The notes under the pieces are model-generated. The model was not told the DNA's origin, made no database searches, and saw only the letters and a program-made list of their open reading frames with translations. 64,000 nucleotides of DNA from Henriciella algicola (GTDB lineage Bacteria > Pseudomonadota > Alphaproteobacteria > Caulobacterales > Hyphomonadaceae), in NCBI RefSeq assembly GCF_003576245.1, contig NZ_QWGA01000003.1, forward strand, positions 1,302,001-1,366,000, written 5' to 3'. A program made the translations under genes and the position numbers. Shown here piece after piece: positions 8,274-16,589 of this stretch. Within the stretch, counting starts at the first letter, position 1. Each line of letters opens with the position of its first letter.

Positions 8274-9228
8274 CTTCGAAGGCTGGCAGATCGCCGCCAG
8301 CCGCTTCGCGGATGCGCTGGCCGATGCTGCGGCCAAGGCCTGCCAGTGCATCGTCGGTCACCTCGCCTGAGAGCGCGTCCGCCTGCATCCAGCGGCGTGA
8401 GCCGTCTGGCTCCAGCACTTCGCCATCGAACAGCCATTTGCCGTCTTCCAGCCGGGCATGCCCGCCCATGGCCGTGCGACAGGAGCCGTCAAGCTCAACG
8501 AGGAAGGCCCGCTCTGCAATGGCAGCGAGGCGGCTTTGCTCATGGTTCAGCGACTTGATGAGATCGACGACGGCCGGGTCGAGATCGTCAGGGCGTGCGG
8601 CAACCGTGATGATGCCCTGACCTGCAGCCGGGATCATGTCGGTGATCGGGACCGGTACAGCGACATGTGTCATTTCGAGACGTTCAAGACCGGACATAGC
8701 AAGATAGGTCGCGTCAGCAAGGCCATCTTCGAGCTTTTTCATCCGGGTCTGCACATTGCCGCGGAAGGTGACGATCTTGAGGTCGGGCCGCATGGCCAGC
8801 GTCTGGGATTCGCGCCGAAGGCTGGCCGTGCCGACGGTCGCGCCTTCTGGAAGGTCGCGCGCGCTTTTGACGCCGTTCAGCGAGATGAAGCCGTCGCGCG
8901 GGTCTTCGCGCTTTGGGAAGGCGAGCAGGGCCTGACCCTCTGGCAGGGCACCTGGCACGTCTTTCAGGCTGTGCACGGCAAGGTCGCACCGCCCTTCGTC
9001 AACGGCCTTGTCGATTTCCCGGGTGAAGAGGCCCTTGCCGCCTGCATTGATGAGGCGCTGGGTCGTCAGCTTGTCGCCGCCCGTCGTGAAGGTCACGATC
9101 TCGCAGGTCACCTCACCATTGCTCAGGCGTTCGAGGTCTGCGCCCACCTGTCTTGCCTGCACCAGGGCCAGCGGAGACCCTCTGGTGCCGATTTTCAGTT
9201 TGAGCTTTGGGGCAAGACCTGCGGGCAT
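8266..9228 (-). CDS. hemC: Hydroxymethylbilane synthase (porphobilinogen deaminase)
   Basis: A 320-residue enzyme that links four porphobilinogens into hydroxymethylbilane. Diagnostic motifs are visible: [14 protein letters not shown] at the start, HSLKDVP with the catalytic Asp90, [16 protein letters not shown], and [12 protein letters not shown] with Cys250 as the dipyrromethane attachment site. It leads the leftward heme block and overlaps hemD. In many alphaproteobacteria hemC is divergent from tsaD; here a GH5 gene lies between them. Confidence 0.97.
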   Translation of the reverse strand: MPAGLAPKLKLKIGTRGSPLALVQARQVGADLERLSNGEVTCEIVTFTTGGDKLTTQRLINAGGKGLFTREIDKAVDEGRCDLAVHSLKDVPGALPEGQALLAFPKREDPRDGFISLNGVKSARDLPEGATVGTASLRRESQTLAMRPDLKIVTFRGNVQTRMKKLEDGLADATYLAMSGLERLEMTHVAVPVPITDMIPAAGQGIITVAARPDDLDPAVVDLIKSLNHEQSRLAAIAERAFLVELDGSCRTAMGGHARLEDGKWLFDGEVLEPDGSRRWMQADALSGEVTDDALAGLGRSIGQRIREAAGGDLPAFEDD

Positions 9229-9360
9229 GACATCTCCAGATTGTGATCGATTGCCTGCTACAGATTAAGGCGATGGCAGGCAAGACAGGGCTAAGCAGTG
9301 AAAGCTGGCACGATGTGTGCGCCAGCTCGTATCAGGAATACCCTGTAGAGGAGACTGCCC

Positions 9361-10371
9361 ATGCTGGTCCGGTTTGCCAGTTTCGCCCTTGTGCTGACCC
9401 TGATCGCCTGCTCAGAGCCGTCTTCCTCTGCCGCCCCGCGCGGTGATATGCGCGTGCCAGCCTCTCCTGTTGATCGCTGCATGAACCTCGGCGGCGCGCT
9501 CGAAGCGCCGAATGAAGGCGATTGGGGCTATACGATCCGGGCAGAAGACCTTCAGACCATCAAGGCGGCAGGCTTTGATACGGTGCGCCTGCCTGTGCGC
9601 TGGGACGTTCACGCCATGCAGCGCGAGCCCTATACGATCCGCCAGGGCCAGATTGACCGCGTGAAGGAAGTCATTGCGCAGGCAGATGCCGCAGGCCTCC
9701 AGACCATCGTCGACCTGCACCATTATAACGACCTCATGTCGCGTCCTGATGCGCATTATGAGCGCCTCTTTGCCATGTGGCGCCAGATTGCCGAGGCGCT
9801 TCAGGATGTGCCTGACAGCGTCATACTCGAGCTTCTGAATGAGCCGAATGACAAGATGACGGTCGAACGCACCGATGCGGTGAACGCCGAGCTTCTCTCC
9901 ATTGTGCGCGAATACCATCCTGACCGCTGGGTCGTGGTCGGTAGCGCTGGCTGGGGCTCACTCTCGGCGCTGCTGGAGAGTAATCCGCCAGAGGATGACC
10001 GGATCATCCTGACCTTCCACAGCTATGAGCCCTATGATTTCACCCATCAGGGCGCGTTCTTTGCTGACCCGCCGCCGCCAACCGGTACACGCTGGGGCAC
10101 GGTGGCCGAGTATAGCGAGATCAACGCAGGCGCCGAAGCGGCGGCCCGGTTCGCCAGCGAGCAGGGCCATCCCATGCTGCTAGGTGAGTTTGGTGTCTAT
10201 GAAGACGTACCACTGGAGCAGCGTGCCGTCTGGACGCGGGCCATGCGCAAGGCGGCAGAGGATCGCGGCATCGGCTGGTGCTACTGGGACTTCGCGACGA
10301 CCTTCAAGGCCTACAATCTTGAGCGGGACGAGTGGATATACTCGATCAAGAGCGCGCTCCTCGACAACTGA
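9361..10371 (+). CDS. Glycoside hydrolase family 5 (cellulase-like) lipoprotein
   Basis: A 336-residue secreted protein. A short signal ends at LIAC (Cys17), a lipobox that predicts lipid anchoring. The GH5 fold is shown by FDTVRLPVRWD, DLHHYND, the acid/base Glu161 in LELLNEPN and the nucleophile Glu276 in LLGEFGVY. GH5 enzymes cleave beta-1,4-linked glucans or mannans; the substrate is not readable. The start is supported by AGAGGAG upstream. It sits alone between divergent hemC and tsaD, so it is probably its own transcription unit. A 6-bp inverted repeat (GCTGGC/GCCAGC, 9304-9326) lies in its leader. Confidence 0.9.
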   Translation: MLVRFASFALVLTLIACSEPSSSAAPRGDMRVPASPVDRCMNLGGALEAPNEGDWGYTIRAEDLQTIKAAGFDTVRLPVRWDVHAMQREPYTIRQGQIDRVKEVIAQADAAGLQTIVDLHHYNDLMSRPDAHYERLFAMWRQIAEALQDVPDSVILELLNEPNDKMTVERTDAVNAELLSIVREYHPDRWVVVGSAGWGSLSALLESNPPEDDRIILTFHSYEPYDFTHQGAFFADPPPPTGTRWGTVAEYSEINAGAEAAARFASEQGHPMLLGEFGVYEDVPLEQRAVWTRAMRKAAEDRGIGWCYWDFATTFKAYNLERDEWIYSIKSALLDN

Positions 10372-10416
10372 GGCGCCAAGCTTCCGATTTCAGGCTGCGC
10401 GCCTTAAGTGAGGGCC

Positions 10417-11502
10417 ATGACCTCTCACACGGTTCTTGGAATTGAAACGAGCTGCGACGAGACTGCGGCGGCTGTCCTGCGCCTAGTGGACGGACGCGCG
10501 ACTATCCTGTCTGAAATCGTGCGCTCGCAGGTAGAGGCCCATGCGCCTTATGGCGGGGTGGTGCCTGAGATTGCTGCCCGTGCCCATGCCGATATTGCAG
10601 ACCAGATCGTAGCGGCTGCGATTGAAGAGAGCGGGCTGTCGCTGGCTGAGCTGGACGGTATTGCAGCGACCTCCGGGCCCGGCCTTATCGGCGGGGTGAT
10701 GGTCGGCATGATGACCGGTAAGGCGCTGGCGCTCGCGTCCGGCAAGCCCTTCCTGCCTGTGAACCATCTTGAGGGCCACGCGCTCTCGCCGCGCCTCGCT
10801 GCAGACTGCGCCTTTCCATACCTCCTGCTGCTGGTGTCTGGCGGCCACTGCCAGTTCATCGAGGTGCGCGGGCTTGGCGAGTACAGGCGGCTCGGCACGA
10901 CGATCGACGATGCCGCAGGCGAGGCCTTCGACAAGCTCGCCAAGCTACTTGGTCTTGGCTTTCCGGGTGGACCAGCCGTCGAGCGGACTGCCGCGGGCGG
11001 TGACCCGAAGCGTTACAAGCTGCCGCGCCCGCTCATGGACCGGGACGGCCTTGATATGAGTTTTGCGGGCCTCAAGACGGCTGCGGCCCGGATCATTGAG
11101 GCAGGCGACCTTTCAGAGCAGGACAAGAGCGACCTCTGCGCGAGCTATCAGGCGGCCATAGCGGACTGCCTGACCCAGCGCGCTGACCGGGCACTGAGCG
11201 TGTTCGAAGCCGAGGGTGAGAAACGGCTGGTCGTTGCGGGCGGTGTTGCTGCCAATCAGGCGATCCGCGCCAGTCTCGATGCTGCCGCCAGCCGCCATGG
11301 GGCGCGTCTGATCGCGCCGCCGCTTCGTCATTGCACGGACAATGCAGCCATGATCGCGCTGGCGGGCGCCGAGCATCTTGCTGCTGGCAAGGTGGATGTA
11401 GATGCGATGAGTTTTTCGGCGCGTCCGCGCTGGCCGCTCGACGAGGCAAGTGCGCTGGCAGACCCGGCCTATGGCGGCGGGAAGCGCGGCGCGAAGGCCT
11501 GA
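10417..11502 (+). CDS. tsaD: tRNA N6-adenosine threonylcarbamoyltransferase TsaD
   Basis: A 361-residue protein of the Kae1/Qri7/TsaD family, which transfers threonylcarbamoyl to A37 of ANN-decoding tRNAs. Motifs are visible: GIETSCDET at the start, the metal ligands in NHLEGH (His117, His121), GGHCQ, and the late [13 protein letters not shown] start at ATG 10417. A GTG nine bases upstream at 10408 is in frame, and neither has an ideal ribosome-binding site, so the first three residues are uncertain. Its product would modify the tRNA-Thr encoded at 4661-4736, among others. Confidence 0.95.
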   Translation: MTSHTVLGIETSCDETAAAVLRLVDGRATILSEIVRSQVEAHAPYGGVVPEIAARAHADIADQIVAAAIEESGLSLAELDGIAATSGPGLIGGVMVGMMTGKALALASGKPFLPVNHLEGHALSPRLAADCAFPYLLLLVSGGHCQFIEVRGLGEYRRLGTTIDDAAGEAFDKLAKLLGLGFPGGPAVERTAAGGDPKRYKLPRPLMDRDGLDMSFAGLKTAAARIIEAGDLSEQDKSDLCASYQAAIADCLTQRADRALSVFEAEGEKRLVVAGGVAANQAIRASLDAAASRHGARLIAPPLRHCTDNAAMIALAGAEHLAAGKVDVDAMSFSARPRWPLDEASALADPAYGGGKRGAKA

Positions 11503-11506
11503 TGCT

Positions 11507-12118
11507 TTAGGGCTTCAGCAGCTGGATGAGATGGGCCGCCTGATCGCGGGAGAAGCCTTCTTTAAGGGGCGCGCGCATGACAATCAGATTGTGCCAGGCC
11601 GGTGATATGAGCAGGTTCACCGCTTCATCGATATCGTAATCGCGGCGGATCAGCTGTTTCGCAGCGACCTCAGCCAGGATGAGCCGAAGGGGTGCGCGGA
11701 TATTCGCCTTCATCCAGTTGCGCCAGCTTTCGCCAGCCGCTTTTTCGTCAGCTGCCGCAATCAGTGCACCGCGCAGGACAGCATGGCCATTGCCCGCGCG
11801 GGTTACGGTCTCGATTGGCAGGATAAGGGCTGCGATACGCTCGACCGGATCGGTCTCGACAGTCTGAGAGACAGCAGGCAGCAGACCGATGGCGGCCTCC
11901 ACACACATGCTGCCGGTGGCAGGCCACCAGCGATAGATCGTCTGTTTGGAGGCATGTGCCGTGCGTGCGACGCTATCGACGCTGAACTTGCGCCAGCCAG
12001 AGCGGACCAGTTCGTCACGCGTGGCTTCAAGGATGGCGACCCTTGAGGCTTCGCTCCGCCGCGGACCTTGCCGGCGGCGAGCAGGTTTTGGTTTCTTTGC
12101 AGGTGTTTCTTCAGTCAT
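11507..12118 (-). CDS. TetR/AcrR-family regulator
   Basis: A 203-residue regulator with a basic N-terminal tail (KKPKPARRRQGPRR), then the TetR HTH (ILEATRDELVRSGWRKFSVDSVARTAHASKQTIYRW). The C-terminal helical domain resembles the TetR_C group that follows TIYRWWPA. It ends 4 nt after tsaD (convergent) and is divergent from carbonic anhydrase. A widely spaced inverted repeat, TTTGACC (12198-12204) and GGTCAAA (12245-12251), lies in the shared promoter region and might be its operator, but the 40-bp spacing is unusual. The target is unknown. Confidence 0.85.
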   Translation of the reverse strand: MTEETPAKKPKPARRRQGPRRSEASRVAILEATRDELVRSGWRKFSVDSVARTAHASKQTIYRWWPATGSMCVEAAIGLLPAVSQTVETDPVERIAALILPIETVTRAGNGHAVLRGALIAAADEKAAGESWRNWMKANIRAPLRLILAEVAAKQLIRRDYDIDEAVNLLISPAWHNLIVMRAPLKEGFSRDQAAHLIQLLKP

Positions 12119-12268
12119 CCACCCATTCCCAGGACCCGAACCTCGGAGCCTATCTCAATCATGAGAGTTTTCAAAAGGATTGATCACAAGCCCAAATTTT
12201 GACCTATCGAACATTGCCGAACAGGCGGGTTCTGACTAGGTCGGGGTCAAACTGATGAGAAGGTCGCC

Positions 12269-12892
12269 ATGCGTTCACCAGACGAATTGATTGACGGATA
12301 CCGCGCATTCAGACGCGGCACCTACCAGCAGCAGGCCAAGCTGTACGAGACGCTGGGCCAGGGCCAGAACCCGAATGTTATGCTGATTGGCTGCGCTGAC
12401 AGCCGGGCCGAGCCTGCCGACATCTTCAATGCCGCGCCCGGCCAGCTTTTTGTGGTGCGCAATGTAGCCAATCTGGTGCCGCCTTATGAGACCGGCGGCG
12501 GCCAGCATGGTGTCAGCGCCGCGTTGGAGTTTGCCGTGACGGCGCTGGAAGTCGAGCATATCGTGATCATGGGTCATGGCGGCTGCGGCGGCGTGAACGC
12601 GTCGCTTTCTGCGGCGAATGACAAGCCTGTGGGTCAGTTTATTGCGCCGTGGGTGAAGCTGCTCGACGAAGCGCGTGACAAGGTACTCGCCGCCAATCCG
12701 GAAGACCCTCAGCGCGCACTGGAATTTGCCGGTGTCGAACAATCGCTGAAGAATCTGATGACCTTCCCGTTCGTGGAAGAGCGGGTGAAGACAGGCAAGC
12801 TGACCCTGCACGGGGCCTGGTTCGCGATTGCGCTTGGCCAGCTTTACTGGCGCAGCTCCACCACCGGTGAGTTCGAGCTGATCGAAGCCTAG
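12269..12892 (+). CDS. Beta-class carbonic anhydrase
   Basis: A 207-residue enzyme interconverting CO2 and bicarbonate. Zinc ligands are visible: Cys42 with the Asp44-Arg46 dyad in GCADSRAEP, and His103 and Cys106 in MGHGGCGG. Length and motif spacing are standard for a cytoplasmic bacterial beta-CA supplying bicarbonate to carboxylases. Its TAG stop shares the palindrome CTAG with the stop of the convergent LysE-family gene (12889-12892). Confidence 0.95.
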   Translation: MRSPDELIDGYRAFRRGTYQQQAKLYETLGQGQNPNVMLIGCADSRAEPADIFNAAPGQLFVVRNVANLVPPYETGGGQHGVSAALEFAVTALEVEHIVIMGHGGCGGVNASLSAANDKPVGQFIAPWVKLLDEARDKVLAANPEDPQRALEFAGVEQSLKNLMTFPFVEERVKTGKLTLHGAWFAIALGQLYWRSSTTGEFELIEA

Positions 12893-13512
12893 GGCTTGCT
12901 CGTCGCCCAGACGGCAAAGGCGGCAGAACCGACCATCAGGGTCGCCGCGCCAATATTGAACCAGCGGGCAAAGGCCGGGTCGCTGAAGCTCTTCGCCATC
13001 CGGTCAGCCGCAAAGGCGTAGACGAACAGCCCCGTCATCTCGCTGACCGTGATCGTGGCGACCATGATCGCGATCTGCGGGGCGAGCGGGCGCGAGGCGT
13101 CGAAGAAGCCAGGCAGGAGCGCGCCGAAAAAGACGAGCGCGTTGGGGTTTGCTAGCTGGAGCCCGAAGCCTTTTCCTAAAAGTGCGGCCCGTTTAGGCAT
13201 GGCCTCACGAGAAAGCCGCAGGTCGCGCGCTGCGCCGCGAACCAGTCCAAACGCCAGCCAGATGATGAAGCCGAGCCCGGCAAGCTTCAGGCCCAGAAAG
13301 GCAAGTGGGAACTGGGAGGCGATTGCCGCTGCGCCTGCAGCGGCAAGGCCAATCCAGACAAGGTTGGCCGTCGATACCCCGATGGCGGGCAGCATGGCTG
13401 GCCGTACGCCGTATCTCAGCGATGAGGATACGACCAGCATCACTGCGGGCCCGGGCGTTAGCCCACCGGCAAAGAATAGACCGACAAGCGCCAGCCAGAC
13501 CGAGAGTTCCAA
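12889..13512 (-). CDS. LysE/RhtB-family amino acid exporter
   Basis: A 207-residue membrane protein with about six hydrophobic segments. The N-terminus carries the LysE/RhtB signature GLTPGPAVMLVVSSSLRYG, and ANPNALVFFGALLPGF follows at about residue 120. The family exports lysine, homoserine, threonine or similar small molecules. It is convergent with carbonic anhydrase, sharing a CTAG stop overlap. No dedicated regulator is adjacent. Confidence 0.9.
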   Translation of the reverse strand: MELSVWLALVGLFFAGGLTPGPAVMLVVSSSLRYGVRPAMLPAIGVSTANLVWIGLAAAGAAAIASQFPLAFLGLKLAGLGFIIWLAFGLVRGAARDLRLSREAMPKRAALLGKGFGLQLANPNALVFFGALLPGFFDASRPLAPQIAIMVATITVSEMTGLFVYAFAADRMAKSFSDPAFARWFNIGAATLMVGSAAFAVWATSKP

Positions 13513-13527
13513 ACCGGCCCCTCGGGT

Positions 13528-14058
13528 TTAGCTTTTTGCGCCGCGCTCGATCGACTCCCGGATCAGTTCACGTGCCTTGTCGACGCCTTCCCAGCCGCGC
13601 ACCTTCACCCATTTGTTGGGCTCAAGATCCTTGTAGTGCTCGAAGAAGTGCTGGATCCGGTCGATCAGCGTGTCCGGCAGGTCGGTATAGTTCTGCACCT
13701 TCTCATAGAAGCGGGTGAGCTTCTGGTGTGGCACAGCGAGGATCTTCTCGTCTTCGCCGCCATCGTCTTCCATCAGGAGGACGCCGATCGGGCGGGCACG
13801 GACGACAGCGCCCGGCACCAGCGCGCGCTGACCGACAACCATGACGTCAATCGGGTCGCCATCGAGGCTCAGCGTGTGCGGCACGAAACCGTAGTTACAC
13901 GGGTAGCGCATCGAGGTGTAGAGGTAGCGGTCGACGAACATGGCGCCGGAGGCCTTGTCGATCTCATACTTGATCGGCTCACCGCCAAGCGGGACTTCGA
14001 TAATGACGTTGAGATCGTCTGGCGCATTCTCGCCAATGCTGATTTTGGAAATATCCAT
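13528..14058 (-). CDS. ppa: Inorganic pyrophosphatase (soluble family I)
   Basis: A 176-residue hexameric-type pyrophosphatase that hydrolyses PPi and drives biosynthetic reactions forward. The metal-binding signature [10 protein letters not shown] is visible with Asp66, Asp68 and Asp71; YPCNYGFVP and [10 protein letters not shown] are also typical. ATG at 14058 is chosen because GGAG precedes it and the family starts with a short helix before the barrel; a frame 15 residues longer exists. It is probably a single-gene unit reading left. Confidence 0.96.
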   Translation of the reverse strand: MDISKISIGENAPDDLNVIIEVPLGGEPIKYEIDKASGAMFVDRYLYTSMRYPCNYGFVPHTLSLDGDPIDVMVVGQRALVPGAVVRARPIGVLLMEDDGGEDEKILAVPHQKLTRFYEKVQNYTDLPDTLIDRIQHFFEHYKDLEPNKWVKVRGWEGVDKARELIRESIERGAKS

Positions 14059-14141
14059 GCGTCGCTCCAGAAAGGACGGGTAAAAGTTGATGGTGCAGTG
14101 CAAAAGCGCAGCGCCTGCGTCAAGACCACTTTGCTACTTGT

Positions 14142-14750
14142 TCAGCCAGAAAGTCCGAAATTGAAGCTGATTGAGATGCGGGCATCCTCGCTGCGGCTCG
14201 CCATGACTTCGTGGCGCAGCCAGCTTTCCCACATCAGGACATTGCCCGGTTTCGGGTCGACATAGACAAACCGGCTTTGGTCTTCGGCGGTCTCATCACG
14301 GAGGGGAGGGGCGGCCATCATGTTGGCGAGGCGGGGGTCCTCAAACCGGATTGCGCCTGCGCCCTCCGGGACGGCGATATAAAGCGTGCCGGACAGAATG
14401 CTTCCGGGGTGGATATGGCCCGAATGGTGCCCGCCCTCCCCGAGAATATTGATCCAGAGCGCATCAAGCGTGATGCGTCGTCCCTCAAGATCCCAGCCGA
14501 GCTCGTCTGCGGCCTTTTTCGCCAGCTTGAGCAGCTGCGCCTCCAGCTCAGCAAAGGCAGGGGCGCGCTTCGGCAGGTCGTCCAGCGAGGCATAGGAGGT
14601 GTAGCCGGGATAGCCCTTCTCCTCGCACCATTCATGACCGGCGCTATCGCCCTCCTCGATCATCCAGCAGCTGGCATCAAGCTCATCGAGCAGGCTCGTA
14701 TCGCCGAGGTCGAACTCGAAAAGGCGGGTCGGGAAAAGAAGGCGCGTCAT
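14142..14750 (-). CDS. Putative 2-oxoglutarate/Fe(II)-dependent oxygenase
   Basis: A 202-residue protein matching the small bacterial 2OG-Fe(II) oxygenase family typified by TIGR02466. The segment HHSGHIHPGSILSGTLYI (residues 108-125, with His112 and His114) holds the likely proximal iron site. A distal His occurs in SWLRHEVMAS, followed by RISISFNFG, which usually carries the 2OG-binding Arg. The substrate of this family is unknown. It lies upstream of ppa on the same strand with an 83-bp gap. Confidence 0.78.
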   Translation of the reverse strand: MTRLLFPTRLFEFDLGDTSLLDELDASCWMIEEGDSAGHEWCEEKGYPGYTSYASLDDLPKRAPAFAELEAQLLKLAKKAADELGWDLEGRRITLDALWINILGEGGHHSGHIHPGSILSGTLYIAVPEGAGAIRFEDPRLANMMAAPPLRDETAEDQSRFVYVDPKPGNVLMWESWLRHEVMASRSEDARISISFNFGLSG

Positions 14751-14838
14751 GATGGCGAGCCTTCTAGTCGCAGGGCAGAGGAAGGTGAAGCCGGTTTTGC
14801 GGAGCGGCGACGGAGCAGCCGCCGATGCAAAAAGAAAA

Positions 14839-14864
14839 CCCCGCCCCGAATGATCGGGGCGGGG
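14839..14864 (-). terminator. Rho-independent terminator of the methyltransferase-like lipoprotein gene
   Basis: A perfect 11-bp stem, CCCCGCCCCGA with TCGGGGCGGGG, and a 4-nt loop. In the leftward direction it is followed by TTTTCTTTTT, a good intrinsic terminator tract. It lies 26 nt beyond the stop of the gene at 14890. Confidence 0.85.
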
Positions 14865-14889
14865 CTGATATACAGGTCAGGAGAGCGGC

Positions 14890-15852
14890 CTATTCTTCGG
14901 TCGCTTCTTCTTCCGTCATTTCAGGCTCTGCCGGCGTGTCGCCAGCGGCAGGTTTGACGAAGCGCAGGGTCATGCGGTCGGATTCGCCGATCTCTTCATA
15001 TTTGGCAGCATCGAAGCCCTCAGGCGCGTTGCCCTCGCCATCCGTCGTGCGGGAGACGGGCGGCAGGGTCCAGACACCGAACGGGTGGTCAGCCGTATCA
15101 GCTGGATTCGCGTTGATTTCACTGGCTTCCTCAAGAACGAAACCTGCTTCTTCAGCAAGGCGCGTGACATAGTCCTGATGGACATAGCCGGACGGGGCTG
15201 ACGGGTCCTGGTTTAGAGCCGATGGCAGGCGGTGCTCAACGACGCCGAGGACGCCGCCCGGCTTCAGCACGGCGAAGGCATCGTTGAAGAACTTGTCGGC
15301 ATGGTCACCGGACATCCAGTTATGGACATTGCGGAAGGTCAGCACGGCATCAACGCTTTCCGGTTCGCCAAGCGGGCCGGATTGGGAGTCGTAATAGGTG
15401 TACTGAAGTTCGCCAAACAGGTCCGGGTACGGGCTGTAATTGGCTTTGTAGGCTTCGAGTGCCTGTGCTGCGCGATCGGAACGGTCCGGGCTGATGACGG
15501 CGGCGATGAAGGTGCCGCCATTCGCGTGCAGCCAGGGGGCCAGGATGTTGGTGTACCAGCCACCGCCCGGCCAGACTTCCATCACGGTGTCGTCGCCTTC
15601 AATGCCAAGGAATTCGAGCGTCGCGACAGGATTGCGATACTCATCGCGCGCGATCTCGTTCGGGGCGCGCCAGCTGCCTTCGAGCGCGTCCTCAAGGGTA
15701 AACGAAGCGGGGGTAGCATCAGCTTCCATGCCGGCATCGGTTTCGCCAGGTGCAGGTGGGGTTGCGACCTCAGGGGTCGTATCATCACTGCCACCACAGG
15801 CAGCGAGGGTCAGGGCCAGAAGGCTGGTTGCGATAATCCGGTTCATTTTCAT
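14890..15852 (-). CDS. Lipoprotein with class I SAM-methyltransferase-like domain
   Basis: A 320-residue protein with a lipoprotein signal (LLALTLAACGG, lipidated Cys at about 19), an acidic/proline linker, then a Rossmann methyltransferase-like fold. A motif I-like segment reads DTVMEVWPGGGWYTNILAPWL, and a motif post-II/IV region reads DAVLTFRNVHNW. It resembles the exported 'predicted methyltransferase' group (COG4798-like). The puzzle is location: a lipoprotein outside the cytoplasm should not meet S-adenosylmethionine. It may bind another ligand or have lost activity. The C-terminal tail is very acidic. A single-gene unit ending at a strong terminator. Confidence 0.8.
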   Translation of the reverse strand: MKMNRIIATSLLALTLAACGGSDDTTPEVATPPAPGETDAGMEADATPASFTLEDALEGSWRAPNEIARDEYRNPVATLEFLGIEGDDTVMEVWPGGGWYTNILAPWLHANGGTFIAAVISPDRSDRAAQALEAYKANYSPYPDLFGELQYTYYDSQSGPLGEPESVDAVLTFRNVHNWMSGDHADKFFNDAFAVLKPGGVLGVVEHRLPSALNQDPSAPSGYVHQDYVTRLAEEAGFVLEEASEINANPADTADHPFGVWTLPPVSRTTDGEGNAPEGFDAAKYEEIGESDRMTLRFVKPAAGDTPAEPEMTEEEATEE

Positions 15853-15866
15853 CTCCTCATTTTCCC

Positions 15867-15894
15867 CTTGAACGCGGGGCCGTGTTCCCCAAAT
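15867..15894 (+). promoter_or_regulatory. Sigma-32 (RpoH) promoter of hsp20
   Basis: CTTGAA (15867-15872), a 14-nt spacer and CCCCAAAT (15887-15894) match the heat-shock promoter consensus CTTGAA / CCCCATNT at all but one position. Transcription would start near 15902, giving a leader of about 125 nt before the Hsp20 start at 16030, long enough to hold the thermometer described next. The sigma factor itself is encoded at 34964-35848. Confidence 0.75.
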
Positions 15895-15985
15895 ACACCA
15901 TGACCGGGCGCTGCCAAGCGGGCCCGGTCCGGTAATCTGCCGGCGCCGATGGACGGGCCGGAGCGACAGATAAGCCGAAATGATG

Positions 15986-16024
15986 ATCCGGCACGCCCGG
16001 ATACAGTTGCTTAGAGAGGACTGT
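15986..16024 (+). ncRNA. ROSE-type RNA thermometer in the hsp20 leader
   Basis: Two abutting hairpins end 6 nt before the ATG. The first is ATCCGG/CCGGAT (15986-16002). The second pairs ACAGTTGCT (16003-16011) with AGGACTGT (16017-16024) around TAGAG. In it the Shine-Dalgarno AGGA (16017-16020) is held by TTGCT with one unpaired G (16009), the hallmark of ROSE elements of rhizobial and enterobacterial small heat-shock genes: U-A, U-G, bulged G, C-G, U-A. Melting at high temperature would free the ribosome-binding site. Read by hand, not by a covariance model. Confidence 0.75.
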
Positions 16025-16029
16025 TTGTC

Positions 16030-16506
16030 ATGAGCACGATTGATCTCACCCCCCTTTACCGCACGATGGTTGGCTTTGACCGTATGGCCAATCTGATCGA
16101 TTCAGCCAGCCGCCTTGATGGCGCGCAGGGCTATCCCCCTTACAATATCGAGCGCGTTGCCGACGATGCATTCGCCATCGAAATCGCGGTTGCCGGTTTC
16201 GCTGAAGACGAGCTCGACATTGAAACCAATGAAAACCTGCTGACTGTTGCTGGCAAGAAAGCCGCCAGTGAAGACGGCGAAGAGCGTCAGTATCTGCATC
16301 GCGGCATTGCCGAGCGTGGATTCCTGCGCCGGTTCCAGCTTGCTGACCACGTCATTGTGACGGGTGCATCGCTGCAGAACGGTCTGCTTCGCGTCGAACT
16401 CCTGCGTGAGCTTCCTGAAGCCAAGAAGCCTCGCAAGATCGAGATCGGCTCGCCCAGCCAGCCAAAGTCGAAGCCGAAACTGATCGGCAAGCAGTCTGCC
16501 GCGTAA
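16030..16506 (+). CDS. Small heat-shock protein, Hsp20/IbpA family
   Basis: A 158-residue alpha-crystallin-domain chaperone that holds unfolding proteins for ClpB/DnaK. The N-terminus (DLTPLYRTMVGFDRMANLID) matches IbpA-type bacterial sHsps. The crystallin domain spans about 38-130 (YNIERVADDAFAIEIAVAGF through GLLRVELLRELPEAKKP), and the C-terminal IEI anchors oligomers. Expression appears controlled twice: by a sigma-32-type promoter and by a ROSE-type thermometer immediately upstream. A terminator follows at 16536. Confidence 0.95.
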   Translation: MSTIDLTPLYRTMVGFDRMANLIDSASRLDGAQGYPPYNIERVADDAFAIEIAVAGFAEDELDIETNENLLTVAGKKAASEDGEERQYLHRGIAERGFLRRFQLADHVIVTGASLQNGLLRVELLRELPEAKKPRKIEIGSPSQPKSKPKLIGKQSAA

Positions 16507-16535
16507 CCCCTGCGCGTGGACCCCTGAGACGAGAA

Positions 16536-16566
16536 AGCCCCGGACGTGATGTCCGGGGCTTTTTTC
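16536..16566. terminator. Bidirectional intrinsic terminator between hsp20 and GST
   Basis: A perfect 10-bp stem, AGCCCCGGAC and GTCCGGGGCT, with a 5-nt loop and followed by a run of six T on the plus strand (ends hsp20). On the minus strand it is followed by TTTCTC, so it may also end the convergent GST gene. Confidence 0.85.
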
Positions 16567-16589
16567 ATTCTACAGCTTGAAACGCCTGT

